From a bacterium UBP17_UBA6191 (GTDB lineage: Bacteria > Muiribacteriota > UBA6191): a stretch of DNA of 7,156 bases. The notes beneath the pieces were generated by a model. The model made no database searches. It had not been told where the DNA came from and saw only the letters and a list, made by a program, of their open reading frames with translations. This document shows positions 1 through 6,052 of the stretch, piece after piece (the stretch's first letter is position 1; every line of letters begins with the position of its first letter). Made by a program: the position numbers and the translations under genes. The stretch is taken from assembly GCA_002422125.1 (NCBI GenBank), contig DITF01000097.1:1-7156 (forward strand). The letters run 5' to 3'.

Positions 1-409
1 CAAAGCCAAACATCATGCCCTGATCTCCAGCCCCAATTTCATCGTATTTATCCTTGGAATCCGTTCTTGACTCTAAAGACTTGGTAACGCCCATGGAAAT
101 ATCTGCTGACTGTTCATCAATTGTGGTCAAAACGGCGCAGCTTTTAAAATCCAGACCAAAAGACGCATCTGTGTAGCCAATTTCTTCTACAGTCTTTCTG
201 ACAATTTTTGGAACATCGACATACACATCCGTAGTCACTTCACCCATTACCAGAACCATGCCGGTAGTAACTGCAGTTTCACAGGCAACCCGACCATTGG
301 GATCTGCAGCCATAATTGCGTCTAAGACTGCATCAGAGATTTGATCCGCTAATTTGTCAGGATGACCCTCTGTCACTGACTCCGATGAAAAAAAAATGCG
401 CTTTGTCAC
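1..409 (-). CDS. metK: S-adenosylmethionine synthetase, N-terminal part (runs off the window)
   Basis: Methionine adenosyltransferase makes S-adenosylmethionine from methionine and ATP in the cytoplasm, the main methyl donor of the cell. The first 136 residues are visible. They include the N-terminal ATP-site motif ESVTEGHPDK (residues 10-19) with its conserved His and Asp, the CAVLTTIDEQSADI stretch (91-104), and the family signature GAGDQG (126-131). The reading frame is unbroken to the window edge; the family is usually about 380-400 residues, so roughly two thirds is outside. The start is a GTG at 409-407: no in-frame ATG lies near it, and a strong GGAGG sits six bases upstream. It is the last visible gene of the rpiB-upp-metK series, 52 bases after the upp stop. 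No SAM-responsive riboswitch is apparent in that short gap. Identification is certain; the GTG start is very likely. Confidence 0.97.
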   Translation of the reverse strand, partial: MTKRIFFSSESVTEGHPDKLADQISDAVLDAIMAADPNGRVACETAVTTGMVLVMGEVTTDVYVDVPKIVRKTVEEIGYTDASFGLDFKSCAVLTTIDEQSADISMGVTKSLESRTDSKDKYDEIGAGDQGMMFGF

Positions 410-412
410 AAA

Positions 413-420
413 CTTCCTCC
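413..420 (-). promoter_or_regulatory. Ribosome binding site of metK
   Basis: The minus strand reads GGAGGAAG followed by three T's and then GTG. This near-perfect Shine-Dalgarno sequence decides for the GTG start of metK, which has no nearby ATG alternative. Confidence 0.85.
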
Positions 421-431
421 GTATAAATCAA

Positions 432-444
432 GGCACCTAGTGCC
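432..444 (-). repeat. Short perfect inverted repeat between upp and metK
   Basis: The minus strand reads GGCAC-TAG-GTGCC, a 5-bp perfect stem with a 3-base loop, 12 bases upstream of the metK ribosome binding site. A second palindrome, AGCTAGCT (445-452), lies beside it. There is no run of T's after the stem, so a classical terminator is not supported. It could be a weak RNA hairpin affecting metK translation or mRNA processing, or chance. Confidence 0.35.
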
Positions 445-461
445 AGCTAGCTACCAAGCAG

Positions 462-1091
462 CTATTTTGTACCAAAAATTCTATCCCCTGCATCGCCTAA
501 GCCAGGAATAATATATCCTTTTTCATTTAATCTTGTATCTAAAGATGCCGTGTATACATCCACATCAGGATGTTTTTCCTGCATAACTTCCACCCCCTCA
601 GGGGCTGCAATTATACAATTCAGGACAATTTTAGTCGCCCCGTGTTTTTTTAGAATGTCTACGGCTGCGGCTGAAGAATGACCAGTTGCAAGCATTGGAT
701 CCACCAAGATTACAAACTTCTCTGCCAATCGTTCGGGCAACTTACAATAATACTCAACAGCCTGCAAAGTCTTGGGATCACGATAAAGGCCGATATGCCC
801 TACTCTGGCCATAGGCACAATTCGCATCATTCCATCTATCATACCAAGGCCAGCCCTTAGGATTGGAACAATTGCAATTGATTCGGGACTTACAATGTAG
901 CCACGGGTCAGCATAAGGGGGGTTTCTACATCCACAGGAATCACCGGGATTTCCCTTGTGACCTCATAAGCCATCAGACTCGCAACCTCATTGACAAGCT
1001 CCCTAAAGAGCTTGGGGTCCGTGTTTTTATTCCGCAAATGCGTTAATTTATGTTTAATCAACGGATGGTTGACAACCACTAAATTTGACAC
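462..1091 (-). CDS. upp: Uracil phosphoribosyltransferase
   Basis: Upp joins uracil to PRPP to give UMP and pyrophosphate, the pyrimidine salvage route, in the cytoplasm. At 209 residues it is full length for the family. Visible motifs are RAGLGMIDGM (79-88), the PRPP-binding loop VDPMLATGHS (130-139), and the C-terminal uracil-binding segment GYIIPGLGDAGDRIFGT (192-208). Position 138 of the PRPP loop is His where Gly is common; this is probably tolerated variation. The start is GTG (1091-1089), with GGAGG four bases upstream and no ATG near it. The gene overlaps the end of rpiB by 13 bases, so its ribosome binding site lies inside rpiB and translation is probably coupled. It ends 52 bases before the metK start. 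Identification is certain. Confidence 0.97.
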   Translation of the reverse strand: MSNLVVVNHPLIKHKLTHLRNKNTDPKLFRELVNEVASLMAYEVTREIPVIPVDVETPLMLTRGYIVSPESIAIVPILRAGLGMIDGMMRIVPMARVGHIGLYRDPKTLQAVEYYCKLPERLAEKFVILVDPMLATGHSSAAAVDILKKHGATKIVLNCIIAAPEGVEVMQEKHPDVDVYTASLDTRLNEKGYIIPGLGDAGDRIFGTK

Positions 1092-1540
1092 GGTTCCTCC
1101 AGTTTATGCACTCTACGAGTATGTCTCTCAGACAAATCGGGCTGCCCCGACAAAAAACTATCCATGATAGCCTTGGCCAAATCCTCGCCCGTCAGTCTCT
1201 GCCCTAGACACAAACAATTAGCGTGATTGTGCGCCCTTGCCAGAGCCGCAGTATATGGATTATCAGTTAAAACTGCACGAATTTTATGATGTCTGTTGGC
1301 GGCAATGCTTACCCCGACTCCCGAACCACACACAAGGATTAAAAAGTCAGCCTGCTTTTTAAGAAACACGCCAACGGCCGCACTCACCTCATCTGGGTAA
1401 TCGACAGACTCTCCAGTTGTGCGGGTGACATCTACAACCTCATGCCCTAATGCCTCAGCATGAGCAACTAATTTATTTTTCAGATCGATCCCGCCGTGAT
1501 CGGCAGAAAACACTAAAATCTTGGAAACCACACCAGCCAT
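1079..1540 (-). CDS. rpiB: Ribose-5-phosphate isomerase B (LacAB/RpiB family)
   Basis: RpiB interconverts ribose 5-phosphate and ribulose 5-phosphate in the non-oxidative pentose phosphate pathway, supplying ribose for PRPP. At 153 residues it has the normal family length. Visible family motifs are ADHGG (13-17, Asp14-His15), YPDE (48-51), the CGSGVG loop (71-76) whose Cys71 matches the catalytic base of RpiB, NRHHKIRAVL (82-91), RAHNHANCLCLG (102-113) with the conserved His104, and a C-terminal Arg/His cluster ERHTRR (138-143) for phosphate binding. The ATG at 1540 has only a weak ribosome binding site; a GTG at codon 4 is a less likely alternative. The 3' end overlaps upp by 13 bases. The pairing makes sense metabolically, since ribose 5-phosphate feeds PRPP and Upp consumes PRPP. 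The related sugar-phosphate isomerases LacA/LacB are less likely, because the cysteine motif and the housekeeping context fit RpiB. Confidence 0.93.
   Translation of the reverse strand: MAGVVSKILVFSADHGGIDLKNKLVAHAEALGHEVVDVTRTTGESVDYPDEVSAAVGVFLKKQADFLILVCGSGVGVSIAANRHHKIRAVLTDNPYTAALARAHNHANCLCLGQRLTGEDLAKAIMDSFLSGQPDLSERHTRRVHKLEEPCQI
1096..1100 (-). promoter_or_regulatory. Ribosome binding site of upp, inside rpiB
   Basis: The minus strand reads GGAGG-AACC-GTG. The site lies within the last codons of rpiB and supports the GTG start of upp and translational coupling between the two genes. Confidence 0.75.
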
Positions 1541-1571
1541 AATGCGCCTATAGTATCATATAACAGATAAG
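1541..1571 (-). promoter_or_regulatory. Possible weak promoter before rpiB
   Basis: The 31-base gap between the hydrolase stop and the rpiB start is AT-rich. On the minus strand it reads CTGTTATATGATACTATAGG, which offers an extended -10-like TG-T-TATATG or a TATGAT box. No good -35 element precedes either box. It may give the housekeeping genes their own transcription apart from the sensor-hydrolase pair. The evidence is composition and box resemblance only. Confidence 0.25.
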
Positions 1572-3320
1572 TCAGAAGGAAAAACTTGCCTCAGGAAACT
1601 CTACACTGACAGGCTCTTGGCCAAACTGAAACTGCATGGTTCCCATATTATCAAACGAGTCTCCCAAAGCCTTTTCAAAGGAAAAACACTCCTGAGTTCC
1701 TTGGGCATGTCCCCAGCAGGTGACGGAATAATCATAGGGGCTGTTGGGAAAGTGGCCTGATTTCATGGTATATGGCCCGGCCTCCACCATCAGATACTCA
1801 GATCCCGATTTCAGTTTTAGGGGATATCGCAAGGCTTTTTCCAGCCAGGGAAGCTGCATAATGATAGAGCGAAACTTCTGAATCCCAAAAATTCCTCCCT
1901 TATGAAATTGAGTAGTGCGTAAACGGTAGTCATAAAACCAAACTCCCCGTAAGGGTTTGATAGCATGCAGGGATAATAAAAATGGTAGCAACTCATGTTG
2001 GTAGCGGTTGGGCCATGGCAGATTAAACTCAGAGATAAAGATAGGCCCTTTCTGAGTCAGAGTCGCGTATTCTTCAAAAAGCTGTTTGTGTTTTAGAACG
2101 GGAGAAATGTTTTTTACCTTGACTGCACCTTGAGAAAAACGCGGATAATCAATATAAAAATGCCTATCCAATAAACCATTGCCAAAAAAATGATTCAATT
2201 CCAAATCTCGACCACTGGCCTGATAATTGCTAAAAAAGAGACTGCCCAAATAGCCTAGCTTTCGTAAAAGCTTTTCCAAATCAAATCCAAAACTTAACAT
2301 TTTATTTTCTGCATAGGCCCGTAAGGAAACATAAGGAGAGCGGCGAATTTCACCGAGATAACTCTTCCACAACTGAGCCTTAACCTCGGGAGCTGTTTCA
2401 TAAAACAGGGAATTTTCATTAAAAAGAACCACCTGTTGTAAGGAAGGGTGAGACAACAGGGAACGGCCGTCTACCTTCAATCCATGCAACTGAAGTACCC
2501 ATTCCTTTAATCTGTCCTGAAGCTTTGGGTTAAGAAAAATTTCTCCTTTCCAACCCTCATGAATTCCCCCATCTTCGGGATTACTCAAAATATCCAAAGA
2601 CAGACTCAAACCCAGATCAACGGCCTGCTGCAAAAATCTCTCTACAGAACGCAGAAACACCTTTGTACATCCAGAAAATCTGGGGGCCTGGCAGGCATCC
2701 ATAAGCTTGTGTAGCCGAATACTGTTAAATCCATCTGAGCGAATTTGCCGTAAAAGAACTTGTCTCTCTATTATACCCAATTCGCGAAATACATATTCAG
2801 CCTCAAGATTCACACCCACTGGCATTGGAAATTTCAAATCACGGTTATCCGAACTCCAGGAGCCTTGTGGTGAATATAGCAACAAATCTTCATTGGTAAC
2901 TGTAGGAAACTGAGGTTTAGCACTGATCAGGAAACTGTCCAAATCGGCAATTTCAAACTGAAGCTCCAGATAGCGCACAGGAGTCTTAAGATTTATCGTC
3001 AGAGTTTCAATCGATACCGAATCGGATGAATTCAGATTAACCTGCTGTGATGCTTCTAAACCAGCGCTGGTCCGAATCCCAAGCTTGCCAGAATAATGAA
3101 GAATAAAATTCCATTCATGTTGCGGGCTCTTACTCTGGTAGCGAAACATGTATGTGCCTATTCCACGGCTACTTCCTAACACAAACCCATAAGGCTCAAT
3201 GATCCTTAAAACGGCATGCTGATTAAACCAGCCCCCCTGCTGCATCGGATTTGAAAAATCTAGGCCCAAAATCAGATTCTGAGTCATTAAAAAAACGCAT
3301 AAAATTAAAACATTTTTCAT
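1572..3320 (-). CDS. Secreted glycoside hydrolase-like protein, TIM barrel of clan GH-A type
   Basis: The 582-residue protein begins with a signal peptide (positive Lys2, hydrophobic stretch 4-19, likely cleavage near 19-21), so it is exported. Residues about 22-160 are beta-rich and look like a carbohydrate-binding-type sandwich. Residues about 165-480 fit a (beta/alpha)8 barrel with clan GH-A hallmarks in the right order: GVNL (169-172, strand 1), SIRLH with Arg202 (strand 2), FNEN with Asn301-Glu302 (strand 4, acid/base), RHFYIDY with His387 and Tyr389 (strand 6), FISEFN with Glu431 (strand 7, nucleophile) and VWFYDY with Trp461 (strand 8). Residues about 500-582 are a beta-rich tail. Both catalytic glutamates are present, so it is probably active on a beta-linked glycan; the exact family and substrate cannot be told. 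It starts one base after the sensor gene's stop, with only a weak AGG in front, so translation is probably coupled. A catalytically altered relative with a binding role is a less likely alternative. Confidence 0.72.
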   Translation of the reverse strand: MKNVLILCVFLMTQNLILGLDFSNPMQQGGWFNQHAVLRIIEPYGFVLGSSRGIGTYMFRYQSKSPQHEWNFILHYSGKLGIRTSAGLEASQQVNLNSSDSVSIETLTINLKTPVRYLELQFEIADLDSFLISAKPQFPTVTNEDLLLYSPQGSWSSDNRDLKFPMPVGVNLEAEYVFRELGIIERQVLLRQIRSDGFNSIRLHKLMDACQAPRFSGCTKVFLRSVERFLQQAVDLGLSLSLDILSNPEDGGIHEGWKGEIFLNPKLQDRLKEWVLQLHGLKVDGRSLLSHPSLQQVVLFNENSLFYETAPEVKAQLWKSYLGEIRRSPYVSLRAYAENKMLSFGFDLEKLLRKLGYLGSLFFSNYQASGRDLELNHFFGNGLLDRHFYIDYPRFSQGAVKVKNISPVLKHKQLFEEYATLTQKGPIFISEFNLPWPNRYQHELLPFLLSLHAIKPLRGVWFYDYRLRTTQFHKGGIFGIQKFRSIIMQLPWLEKALRYPLKLKSGSEYLMVEAGPYTMKSGHFPNSPYDYSVTCWGHAQGTQECFSFEKALGDSFDNMGTMQFQFGQEPVSVEFPEASFSF

Positions 3321-3321
3321 T

Positions 3322-4251
3322 TTACCTGTAGATTACCAATCGAGTAAGTAAGAGCAGACTCAGTAAACCAACCAAAACCAATCCCGTCAGGTTACTGCGA
3401 ATCCGTTTCAAAAACTCCTGAATGCTTTGATCCTGCTCAACATATACAACAAGCCAATCCGGGGCATGTACCGGCTCTAAAAGAGAAAATGAGCACCAGG
3501 CTAAAAGTTCCTCGGCCGCACCTTGTTGCCTGCGAACACCACCAAAACCTTCCTCGCGCATGCTCAAAAACTCACTCTGTGAAAAAGCATGTCCCCCGAT
3601 TTTTGGGACCAAAACCTGACCACCGGGCCCCACAATCACTATGGCACCGCCCTTTTGTCGTGACAACTCCACGGCTGAGCCAAAGAGCTTTTCAACCGAG
3701 ATCTGGGCCTCAATGATTCCGGGAGTTTTATTGCCTCTCAGATCGCGAATGACCTGCATTCGAGATAGCATCTGAACCGAACGCACCTCATATGGCTCCA
3801 AGTACATGTCTTTAGGATTTTCAGAAATTTCCGTAAGCAATGCCTCAGGATGACCCCGCAATGTATTGGATAACCCTGAGCCGACATTGTTAAATTCAGT
3901 CCATTCTTTATCTTCAAAACGCCGATATCGCAAAGCCACTAGGGAGGGATGATTGTCAAAATGAAAACGAAGATGACTGTGGATTTTTTCCTGGGAAAAG
4001 TCTTCCCGAAGAATCAGTCGACTCAACCCATCCACCTGCTGCCTGATTTTCTGTAGCTCATCGACAGCATGTCGAGCGGCCAAAAATGCTACATCACGAT
4101 TAGAACTAAGAATCAGGCTTTCAAAATAGTTTTTTTCCGTGACCAGAGAGCGGGAACTCAAAAAAATTAACAGGATCAGACCTGAGCCTACAAATGTAGC
4201 CGCCAGTAAATGCTTTCGCATATTGTTTTTATTGAATAACCCTGAGGCCAT
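3322..4251 (-). CDS. Two-pass membrane protein with CACHE-like extracytoplasmic sensor domain, no output domain
   Basis: With the chosen start the protein has 309 residues; numbering below uses this start. It has a short basic N-terminus, a first membrane segment (about 15-33), an extracytoplasmic domain (about 35-285), a second membrane segment (about 288-307), and then a stop a few residues later (end RLVIYR). The domain begins with a long amphipathic helix and ends with a strand pattern (PDWLVVYVEQ, 264-273) typical of double-CACHE ligand sensors of chemoreceptors, histidine kinases and diguanylate cyclases. In those proteins HAMP and output domains follow the second membrane helix; here nothing follows, and the hydrolase gene begins one base later. 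The role may be ligand binding that signals through a partner, or regulation or anchoring of the hydrolase; this is inference. The ATG at 4251 was chosen because a GGAA lies six bases upstream. An in-frame TTG at 4293 and an ATG at 4221 are alternatives. Confidence 0.68.
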   Translation of the reverse strand: MASGLFNKNNMRKHLLAATFVGSGLILLIFLSSRSLVTEKNYFESLILSSNRDVAFLAARHAVDELQKIRQQVDGLSRLILREDFSQEKIHSHLRFHFDNHPSLVALRYRRFEDKEWTEFNNVGSGLSNTLRGHPEALLTEISENPKDMYLEPYEVRSVQMLSRMQVIRDLRGNKTPGIIEAQISVEKLFGSAVELSRQKGGAIVIVGPGGQVLVPKIGGHAFSQSEFLSMREEGFGGVRRQQGAAEELLAWCSFSLLEPVHAPDWLVVYVEQDQSIQEFLKRIRSNLTGLVLVGLLSLLLLTRLVIYR

Positions 4252-4315
4252 TGTTAATTCCGCTCTTTCATCCGAAGGTCTTATGATAACCAATGCGAGT
4301 TAGAAAAGGAAATTT
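4252..4315. promoter_or_regulatory. Divergent intergenic region between sensor gene and zinc-ribbon gene
   Basis: These 64 bases separate two divergent genes and should hold promoters for both. TTATGATAA (4281-4289) provides a -10-like TATGAT on the plus strand and TATCAT on the minus strand. No convincing -35 hexamer at the usual spacing was found on either strand, so the exact promoter positions are uncertain. Confidence 0.3.
4306..4310 (+). promoter_or_regulatory. Ribosome binding site of the zinc-ribbon gene
   Basis: AAGGA lies five bases before the ATG at 4316. It is the main non-coding evidence that this 44-codon frame is translated. Confidence 0.65.
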
Positions 4316-4450
4316 ATGATTTGTCCCGCCTGTGAGAAAGGTCAGATGATTAAAATCAACCCACTAGGTATTCGACATATTTATGCTGTGTATCTGCGCT
4401 GTATAGCCTGTCGGCATCAGGAACAGTACCGGGTCATTCGTGCGGCTTAG
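4316..4450 (+). CDS. 44-residue four-cysteine zinc-ribbon protein
   Basis: This small plus-strand frame encodes 44 residues starting MICPACEKGQ and ending with a TAG at 4448-4450. It has two Cys-x-x-Cys knuckles, CPAC (3-6) and CIAC (29-32), 22 residues apart, with alternating hydrophobic residues between and after them. This is the layout of a zinc beta-ribbon binding one metal ion. An AAGGA ribosome binding site lies five bases upstream. It is divergent from the sensor gene and convergent with the coiled-coil gene, and the two stop codons overlap (TTAG, 4447-4450). It has no signal peptide, so it is probably cytoplasmic. The function is unknown; such ribbons often bind nucleic acid or protein partners. 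Four correctly spaced cysteines plus a good ribosome binding site in an otherwise empty gap make a chance frame unlikely. Confidence 0.72.
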   Translation: MICPACEKGQMIKINPLGIRHIYAVYLRCIACRHQEQYRVIRAA

Positions 4451-4479
4451 TTGTGTTCAGCTCCGCCAGCAAGCCGCAC
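4440..4479. terminator. Inverted repeat over the convergent gene ends, possible two-way terminator
   Basis: GTGCGGCTT (4440-4448) is matched by AAGCCGCAC (4471-4479), a perfect 9-bp GC-rich stem with a 22-base loop. It covers the stop codons of both the zinc-ribbon gene and the coiled-coil gene. Neither side is followed by a run of T's, so it is not a standard intrinsic terminator. It may slow polymerase or protect 3' ends on both transcripts. Confidence 0.4.
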
Positions 4480-6021
4480 TAACAGCTCACAACGAAGTTT
4501 ACCAGTAGCGGCATCCAGTACCGAAATTTTTCTTTGCACCTGCAATTGATTGGCTTCTGCTTCCATCAATAGATGAACTAGGGCTTCCCCGTTTTCATCG
4601 GTCACCACTTCGTGTCGTAAAGGGTCTTTGGCCTGACTTTCCAGGATCCCCCCCACAACCTGATTCGCGGGCAGATTCAGTACAAATTCCACGGTAGAAG
4701 AAACATAGGGCTGTCTCTCATCGTCCAATAAAGTTAAAGTAATGGGAAGAAGAGACTTTTTAGGGCCTAGAGTATGCCCAACCAGAGAAGATGTTGGTGG
4801 AATCGAACCCACTTCCTTCATTACACGATCAAAAGTCAGAGAACGGCCTGAGGTTTTTTGCAATGGCTTGGGGGATTCCAGATATTGCATAAAATCTTCT
4901 TCCGCGTACATTGGGACTACGCTCAAAAGTTCATCACTGGATCTGACTTTTCCCTGTTTTAAAACAACCTCTGAGGGGACTGGCTCAAGCTCATTCAAAA
5001 AGGAGTTAAATTCTCTGGCGGTTGGCTTGTGCATATCAAGACGAGTGTCATTCATATACTTATTGATTCCCGATACAGGGGCAGATGCTCCACTGCTTCT
5101 TAACACTACCCTCTTCTTTTCCCTCTGTCTCACACCATCATCAATTCTTGCAATCAAATCCGCAAAGGTTTTTCTACTCGCAGCAAGTTCAGGCTCATCT
5201 ACTTTGACATGATTGGATATCACCCTAACATTTTCCATGGCCTTCTGGTGTAAGCCCTCAACCCCTTGCAAAAACCTGCGAAAATCCTTGTCATTGCGAT
5301 CTTCTTCCCAGGCATAGGTAGGATCTTTTTTCCTGGCCTCTTCAAGCTGTTTATGAAATTCATCCAGTTTACGATGAGACAATACAGGCACTACAGGACG
5401 AACAGGCTTATCTTCTGCCTTAAGACTGGAATCCAACTCCCCCAAAAACTCGCCAAACTGTTTGTCTTCGCGCCGATGGGGATGGGCCAATGTCAAAACA
5501 TCTGCACCTTTTTTTAAGGCCATGGCTAAGCGAGCCTGATGCTCCTCCATTTCATACCGCGGATCGCCGGGGTTTATGAAGGAAGGCCAGTGTTTATCAT
5601 CTGTTGGTGGTTGTTCAATAGCCAAGACTCTTGGAGAATGCAGCTCTTCAATCAAAGCCAGATTTTTTTCCATAACCTGCAGGCGATCATCCAAAGCTAT
5701 GCAAAATTCCCTCAAATCGGGAACCTGAATAAAGGAAGAGCGCAATTTTCGCAAATCTTTAAGTCTTGATTGTGCTGACATACTTAAAGCACTGATTTTT
5801 TCCTGTAATCTGGCTTTTCTAAGAGCAGTATTGGCAGTAGACAACACTTCCTCAATCTTTAGAATTTCTTCATGTTCCTTTTCAACCAGATGGGTCATCT
5901 GATTCAAAGTGGATTTGATCCTATCCATTTCCTCAGTCGTAAAAACCTGAATGCCAAATACTGGTGAAAGCCCCAGCACTACCAATACTAAAATGAAGTT
6001 TAATACAGTATTATGTCGCAT
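4447..6021 (-). CDS. Secreted coiled-coil protein with seven FxxFLxxL-type motifs and an Ig-like C-terminal domain, function unknown
   Basis: I do not recognise a family. Numbering here is from the upstream ATG at 6054 (535 residues); the chosen start is Met12 at 6021, giving 524. Met12 opens a classic signal peptide (MRHN, hydrophobic 17-30, cleavage near Gly34), whereas the 6054 start would add 11 residues ahead of it. Neither ATG has a clear ribosome binding site. Residues about 40-135 are charged heptad-like helix, likely coiled coil. Residues 195-415 are hydrophilic and probably mostly unstructured, with seven copies of a short motif F-x-x-[FYLV]-[LIM]-x-x-[LVI] beginning at 200, 230, 258, 297, 349, 388 and 408 (the 230 copy is degenerate). 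Residues about 434-530 are beta-rich with TDENGEALVHLL (485-496), recalling bacterial Ig-like domains. No lipobox or membrane helix follows the signal peptide, so it is likely periplasmic or extracellular. The role could be scaffolding or surface adhesion; this is inference. Confidence 0.6.
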   Translation of the reverse strand: MRHNTVLNFILVLVVLGLSPVFGIQVFTTEEMDRIKSTLNQMTHLVEKEHEEILKIEEVLSTANTALRKARLQEKISALSMSAQSRLKDLRKLRSSFIQVPDLREFCIALDDRLQVMEKNLALIEELHSPRVLAIEQPPTDDKHWPSFINPGDPRYEMEEHQARLAMALKKGADVLTLAHPHRREDKQFGEFLGELDSSLKAEDKPVRPVVPVLSHRKLDEFHKQLEEARKKDPTYAWEEDRNDKDFRRFLQGVEGLHQKAMENVRVISNHVKVDEPELAASRKTFADLIARIDDGVRQREKKRVVLRSSGASAPVSGINKYMNDTRLDMHKPTAREFNSFLNELEPVPSEVVLKQGKVRSSDELLSVVPMYAEEDFMQYLESPKPLQKTSGRSLTFDRVMKEVGSIPPTSSLVGHTLGPKKSLLPITLTLLDDERQPYVSSTVEFVLNLPANQVVGGILESQAKDPLRHEVVTDENGEALVHLLMEAEANQLQVQRKISVLDAATGKLRCELLVRLAGGAEHN

Positions 6022-6052
6022 ATTGCTGATGGTATCGGCAGAAATTAGAAAC
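6022..6052. promoter_or_regulatory. Very short divergent region between the coiled-coil gene and folC
   Basis: If the coiled-coil gene starts at 6021, only 31 bases separate the two divergent start codons; if it starts at 6054, the starts overlap (CATG, 6052-6055). Either way each gene's promoter must lie partly inside the other gene. A plus-strand -10-like TATTAT (6009-6014) is visible without a good -35. No strong ribosome binding site precedes either start. Confidence 0.25.

Noticed and set aside
410..461. SAM riboswitch before metK
   Set aside because: The gap is only 52 bases and lacks the multi-stem architecture of known SAM riboswitches.
678..860. 60-codon plus-strand frame inside upp
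   Set aside because: Antisense to a certain, full-length housekeeping gene.
3321..3350. Frameshift separating the sensor from a lost output domain
   Set aside because: The next gene begins at once with its own signal peptide and a complete domain layout; there is no remnant of HAMP or kinase sequence in any frame.
2707..3716. Plus-strand frames of 68 codons (2707-2913) and 75 codons (3489-3716)
   Set aside because: Both lie antisense to well-supported minus-strand genes and show no recognisable features.
4217..4225. Shared CAATATGCGA around an internal ATG of the sensor gene and the ATG at 6021 of the coiled-coil gene
   Set aside because: Only about ten bases match, with no similarity on either side; chance is the simpler explanation.
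4252..4293. TTG-initiated 14-codon N-terminal extension of the sensor protein
   Set aside because: TTG is a rare start, no ribosome binding site precedes it, and the ATG at 4251 has a GGAA at good spacing and leaves a normal short cytoplasmic tail.
4742..5212. 156-codon plus-strand frame opposite the coiled-coil gene
   Set aside because: It lies fully antisense to a frame with a signal peptide and an ordered domain layout, has no ribosome binding site of note, and its translation shows no domain pattern.
5266..5769. Two plus-strand frames of 83 and 76 codons
   Set aside because: Antisense shadows of the charged helical region of the minus-strand gene; the hydrophobic look comes from the complement of Lys/Glu-rich codons.
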